Source of the DNA: DATKAS01 sp963773315
GTDB lineage: Bacteria; Actinomycetota; Acidimicrobiia; Acidimicrobiales; DATKAS01
Length of the DNA: 64,000 nt
Assembly (NCBI GenBank): GCA_963773315.1
Contig: CAVZAF010000005.1
Coordinates: 372,001-436,000, forward strand
Reading direction: 5' to 3'
The notes beneath the pieces were generated by a model. It did not search any database and had not been told where the DNA came from. It was given only the letters and a program-made list of their open reading frames with translations. Position 1 is the stretch's first letter, and every line of letters starts with the position of its first letter. This document shows, one piece after another, positions 61,641-64,000 of the stretch. The position numbers were made by a program, and so were the translations under genes.

Positions 61641-61966
61641 ACGGGAACTTCACTCAGACGATCACAATCCAGTGCGCTGAGCCGGAGAAGCTCATCGACC
61701 TGATCGCCAAGTGGGATCGTGACCAGGCGACGGCCGACATCATGGGCTACATGGGCACGCGAGTGCTCGCGGATCGGGAGCACCCCGGGCGCTACCTGAT
61801 CATCGCCGACTTCGGCGTTGTCGACCCCAACGTGTCAGCCGCCGAAGAGGCCGCCCGCAACAACGAGCGACCAGAGACGCAGGCAATGGGAGCCGCGGTC
61901 ACCCAGCTCCTCGACGGTCCGGCCGAATACAGAAACTTCGACGAGCTGTACCGCACAGAGGTCTGA
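61637..61966 (+). CDS. Small ABM-type dimeric barrel protein
   Basis: 109 residues from GTG 61637 overlapping the Coq4-like stop (GTGA). FTQTITIQCAEPEKLIDLIA, GYMGTRVLADREHPGRYLII and EYRNFDELYRTEV suggest an antibiotic-biosynthesis-monooxygenase-like fold. No cofactor site is visible. Part of the cyclase/Coq4 operon. Confidence 0.72.
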   Translation: MNGNFTQTITIQCAEPEKLIDLIAKWDRDQATADIMGYMGTRVLADREHPGRYLIIADFGVVDPNVSAAEEAARNNERPETQAMGAAVTQLLDGPAEYRNFDELYRTEV

Positions 61967-62048
61967 GAAGAGCCTGAAGTACGGTGCCGGACGAGCGAGG
62001 GGCAAGTCGCGTGCCGCTTTGGGCATCGCGACGAGAAGGGGGAGCTCA

Positions 62049-62702
62049 ATGGCAAGTCTCGGTGCCTACGACACTGACGTCTCGGACATGTACGCCGTGC
62101 ACAAGGCGCTCCTCGGCGCGTTTGACACGGCGCCAGATTGCGTCGGCAAGGCCGGCCTTGACGCGGCGCGCGTCGAGATTGCTGGTTCGTTCTACGAGAA
62201 CGTGATCGAGTTCCTTCACGTCCATCACACCGGCGAGGACGAGTTGATCTATCCCGTGCTCGAGGAGCGCTGTGAAGGGAGTCGACTCGAGCTCGAGCGG
62301 ATCAACGACCAACACAAGCTGTTGGACGCACCAATCGCTGCGGGCCGGTCCGCTGTAGCCGCCTGGCGAGCGACGCCGTCGCCCGACAACGCCCAAGCGG
62401 TGATCGACGCGATCGCCTCGATCTCCGAGCCGCTACGGCCCCACCTCGCGGAGGAGGAGACCGTGCTGCTTCCCATTGCCTCGAAGTGGATGAGCCAAGA
62501 GGAGTTCGGGATGCTGCCGGCTCACCACATGATGAGCTTTCGCGCGGACAAGCCGTGGCTCATGATGGGGCTCGTGCGAGAGCAGCTCGACCAGGAGCAC
62601 CGTGACGCCATGCTCGCGGGTATGCCCCCCGAGATGCGCACGATGTGGATCGAGCACATGGAACCCGCGTTCAACGCCTTCATCGCAGAGGTGCGCGAGT
62701 AG
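62049..62702 (+). CDS. Hemerythrin-like domain protein
   Basis: 217 residues, ATG 62049 after AAGGGGGAG. Metal-ligand pattern: VHKALLGAFD, HVHHTGEDELIYPVL, NDQHKLLDAP, LRPHLAEEETVLLPIA. A C-terminal extension rich in Met and His (LPAHHMMSFRADKPWLMMGL) is unlike the shorter hemerythrin at 58.7 kb. Oxygen/NO-related role likely. Confidence 0.88.
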   Translation: MASLGAYDTDVSDMYAVHKALLGAFDTAPDCVGKAGLDAARVEIAGSFYENVIEFLHVHHTGEDELIYPVLEERCEGSRLELERINDQHKLLDAPIAAGRSAVAAWRATPSPDNAQAVIDAIASISEPLRPHLAEEETVLLPIASKWMSQEEFGMLPAHHMMSFRADKPWLMMGLVREQLDQEHRDAMLAGMPPEMRTMWIEHMEPAFNAFIAEVRE

Positions 62703-62752
62703 ACGAGATGCGGCTCAGACGGCGATGAGCTCGTTGTCATCCCTCTTGGCGC

Positions 62753-63796
62753 TCAAGTCCGGGTCAGGACGACCTTCAGTGCGCCGGTGTCGGCTGCGTT
62801 GGCGAAGACCTCGTAGGCCTCCTCGAACTGGCCGAGGGTGAAGTGATGGGTCACGAACCGACTGGCCTCGAGCTGATGGCTGATCAGGAGGCGGAGCAGT
62901 GTCGGAGTGGTGAAGGTGTCGACGAGCCCGGTCGTGATCGTGAGATCGCGGATCCAGAGGTCCTCGAGGTGCAATGTCACCGGTTCGCCGTGAACCCCGA
63001 TGTTCGCGACGTGACCTCCGGGGCGAGCCAACCGCACCGCCTGTTCGAAGGCCGCCGGTACGCCGACAGCCTCGATCGACACGTCGGCCCCGAGGCCGCC
63101 AGTCAGCTCGGCGACGATCGCGTCAGCATCCTCGACCGAGTTGTTGATGGTGATGTCGGCGCCGAACCGCTTCGCAGCCTCCAACCGGATGTCGCTCAGG
63201 TCGATGGCCACGATGTGACTCGGACTGAAGAGCCGCGCACCCATGATGGCTGCGAGCCCAATCGGACCCGCGCCCACGACCGCCACCACATCGCCCGGCC
63301 GCACGACCCCGTTCAGCACCCCCACCTCGTAACCCGTCGGGAGGATGTCGGCGAGCATCAGGATCTCCTCGGCCGCGACGCCGGCGGGCACCTTGTAAGT
63401 GGAGGTGTCGGCAAACGGAACTCGCACGTACTCGGCCTGGGTGCCGTCGATCTTGTGGCCCAGGATCCAACCGCCCCCGCCGAGACACTGGCCATACCGT
63501 GCTTCCCGGCAGAAGCGACAGCTACCGCACGCGGTGATGCACGAGACGAGAACCTCGTCACCTACCTCGAGCGTCCGCACGCCATCGCCCACGGCCTCGA
63601 CTGTGCCTACTGCTTCGTGGCCGAGGATCCGGCCGTCGGTCACTGCGGGGACGTCTCCCTTGAGGATGTGCAGATCGGTGCCACAGATGGTGACGGCATC
63701 GACGCGGACGATCGCATCGGTGTCACTCAAGATCGTCGGCTTCGGGACATCCTCCCAAGCCTTCTGGCCTGGACCGTGATAAACGAGCGCCTTCAT
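62753..63796 (-). CDS. Zinc-dependent alcohol dehydrogenase
   Basis: 347-residue medium-chain dehydrogenase. Catalytic-zinc Cys in TICGTDLHILKGD, GHEAVGTVEAVG, structural-zinc cysteines in CGSCRFCREARYGQC, and NAD motif VVGAGPIGLAA. ATG 63796 is preceded by GAGGAGGT. It resembles the glutathione-independent, isopropanol/formaldehyde-type ADHs often induced in hypoxia. Two DosR-like boxes lie 60-102 bases upstream. Confidence 0.93.
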   Translation of the reverse strand: MKALVYHGPGQKAWEDVPKPTILSDTDAIVRVDAVTICGTDLHILKGDVPAVTDGRILGHEAVGTVEAVGDGVRTLEVGDEVLVSCITACGSCRFCREARYGQCLGGGGWILGHKIDGTQAEYVRVPFADTSTYKVPAGVAAEEILMLADILPTGYEVGVLNGVVRPGDVVAVVGAGPIGLAAIMGARLFSPSHIVAIDLSDIRLEAAKRFGADITINNSVEDADAIVAELTGGLGADVSIEAVGVPAAFEQAVRLARPGGHVANIGVHGEPVTLHLEDLWIRDLTITTGLVDTFTTPTLLRLLISHQLEASRFVTHHFTLGQFEEAYEVFANAADTGALKVVLTRT

Positions 63797-63855
63797 GAGC
63801 GGACCTCCTCTTTGCCTCAACCCCCACCATGAGCGCGTTGGAGCGTGACCGAGTA

Positions 63856-63898
63856 GAGGCGAAAGGCACCTCCGTACGAGATCGTGCCGTTCGGCCCT
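63856..63898. promoter_or_regulatory. Two DosR-like boxes in the ADH/GNAT divergent region
   Basis: GTGCCGTTCGGCCC (63884-63897) keeps a perfect right half and three of five left-half bases. A weaker GAGGCGAAAGGCACC lies at 63856-63870. Centres are about 28 bases apart. Tandem boxes between divergent genes are usual in the mycobacterial DosR regulon. The second site also resembles GAGGCGAAGGTCCC at 45469. Confidence 0.4.
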
Positions 63899-63920
63899 GT
63901 TCCGGCCGAGCGATCTCGGG

Positions 63921-64000
63921 TTGGATGGACACGTGGATGTCGATGTGCCGGTTTGGAAGCTGCTCGACGGCCGCGAGATCTCCATCCGGCCGATCTCACC
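63921..64000 (+). CDS. GNAT-family acetyltransferase, start only
   Basis: Only about 26 codons are in the window. From TTG 63921 or GTG 63933 the frame reads VDVPVWKLLDGREISIRPIS. The WKLLDG-x-x-I-x-IRPI opening is the usual beginning of GNAT domains in actinobacterial acyl-CoA-synthetase-like or cAMP-regulated Pat proteins. It diverges from the ADH gene over the DosR-like boxes. Confidence 0.55.
   Translation, partial: MDGHVDVDVPVWKLLDGREISIRPIS

Noticed and set aside
1..64000. tRNA, rRNA, CRISPR arrays, insertion sequences, prophage
   Set aside because: I found no rRNA-like block, regular spacer-repeat pattern, transposase motif or phage structural gene. tRNA absence is by eye only; a tRNAscan run would be decisive.

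Overview
This 64 kb window is a gene-dense, GC-rich (estimated high sixties percent) chromosomal segment of an actinobacterium. The gene content (ANTAR signalling, two LLM flavin oxidoreductases, many CoA-linked catabolic enzymes, abundant GTG/TTG starts, DosR/DevR-like boxes) fits Actinomycetota. An Acidimicrobiia-type lineage is my best guess, but this is inference. I saw no rRNA, tRNA, CRISPR array, transposase or phage module. No gene-free stretch exceeds about 180 bases.

Layout. 0-2.4 kb: end of a lipoprotein gene, then an OmpR-type two-component system. 2.4-16.2 kb: a catabolic block with a TPP enzyme, two acyl-CoA dehydrogenases, an LLM oxidoreductase, an HMG-CoA lyase-like protein, an AMP-ligase, a family III CoA-transferase, an amidase and an epimerase. 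16.3-19.7 kb: a secreted peptidase-like lipoprotein, a VOC protein and an ABC exporter. 20.8-23.6 kb: an alkylation-damage cluster, alkB divergent from [ECF sigma - ogt - Oxygenase-NA dioxygenase]. 23.6-30 kb: a PEP-utilizing-domain protein, LLM oxidoreductase, ArsR-ArsC fusion with its operators, cold-shock protein and fatty acid desaturase. 30-37 kb: GAF-ANTAR regulator, APC permease and MgtA-type ATPase. 37-50 kb: a hypoxia/redox and sulfur island with pyruvate:ferredoxin oxidoreductase, a DHOD-like protein, an FMN split-barrel protein, DsrE, a TusE/DsrC-like protein, an SQR-like flavoprotein, rhodanese, a DszB-like desulfinase and a TetR regulator. 50-55.3 kb: a second two-component system divergent from a flavin electron-transfer operon (flavocytochrome, FMN-binding protein, ApbE). 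55-64 kb: hydrolase, nitroreductase, a badly disrupted thiolase, two hemerythrin-like proteins, a class III cyclase, a Coq4-like protein, a zinc alcohol dehydrogenase and the start of a GNAT protein.

The most interesting system is the 37-50 kb island and its echo at 63.8 kb. Several of its genes carry GGGAC-N4-GNCCC boxes resembling DosR/DevR/OsdR sites. Two loci 12.6 kb apart share an almost identical ~75-base promoter/leader. The sulfur genes suggest a route in which a sulfinate desulfinase releases sulfite and rhodanese, SQR, TusE/DsrC and DsrE handle reduced sulfur. Its substrate is unknown.

Sequence quality needs caution. Twelve otherwise intact genes each contain one frame change of the same sense (each span is 3n+1 bases), and the thiolase at 57.4-58.6 kb contains about a dozen. 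These look like single-base insertions in the sequence rather than biology. Coordinates of frameshifted genes are given for the whole gene.
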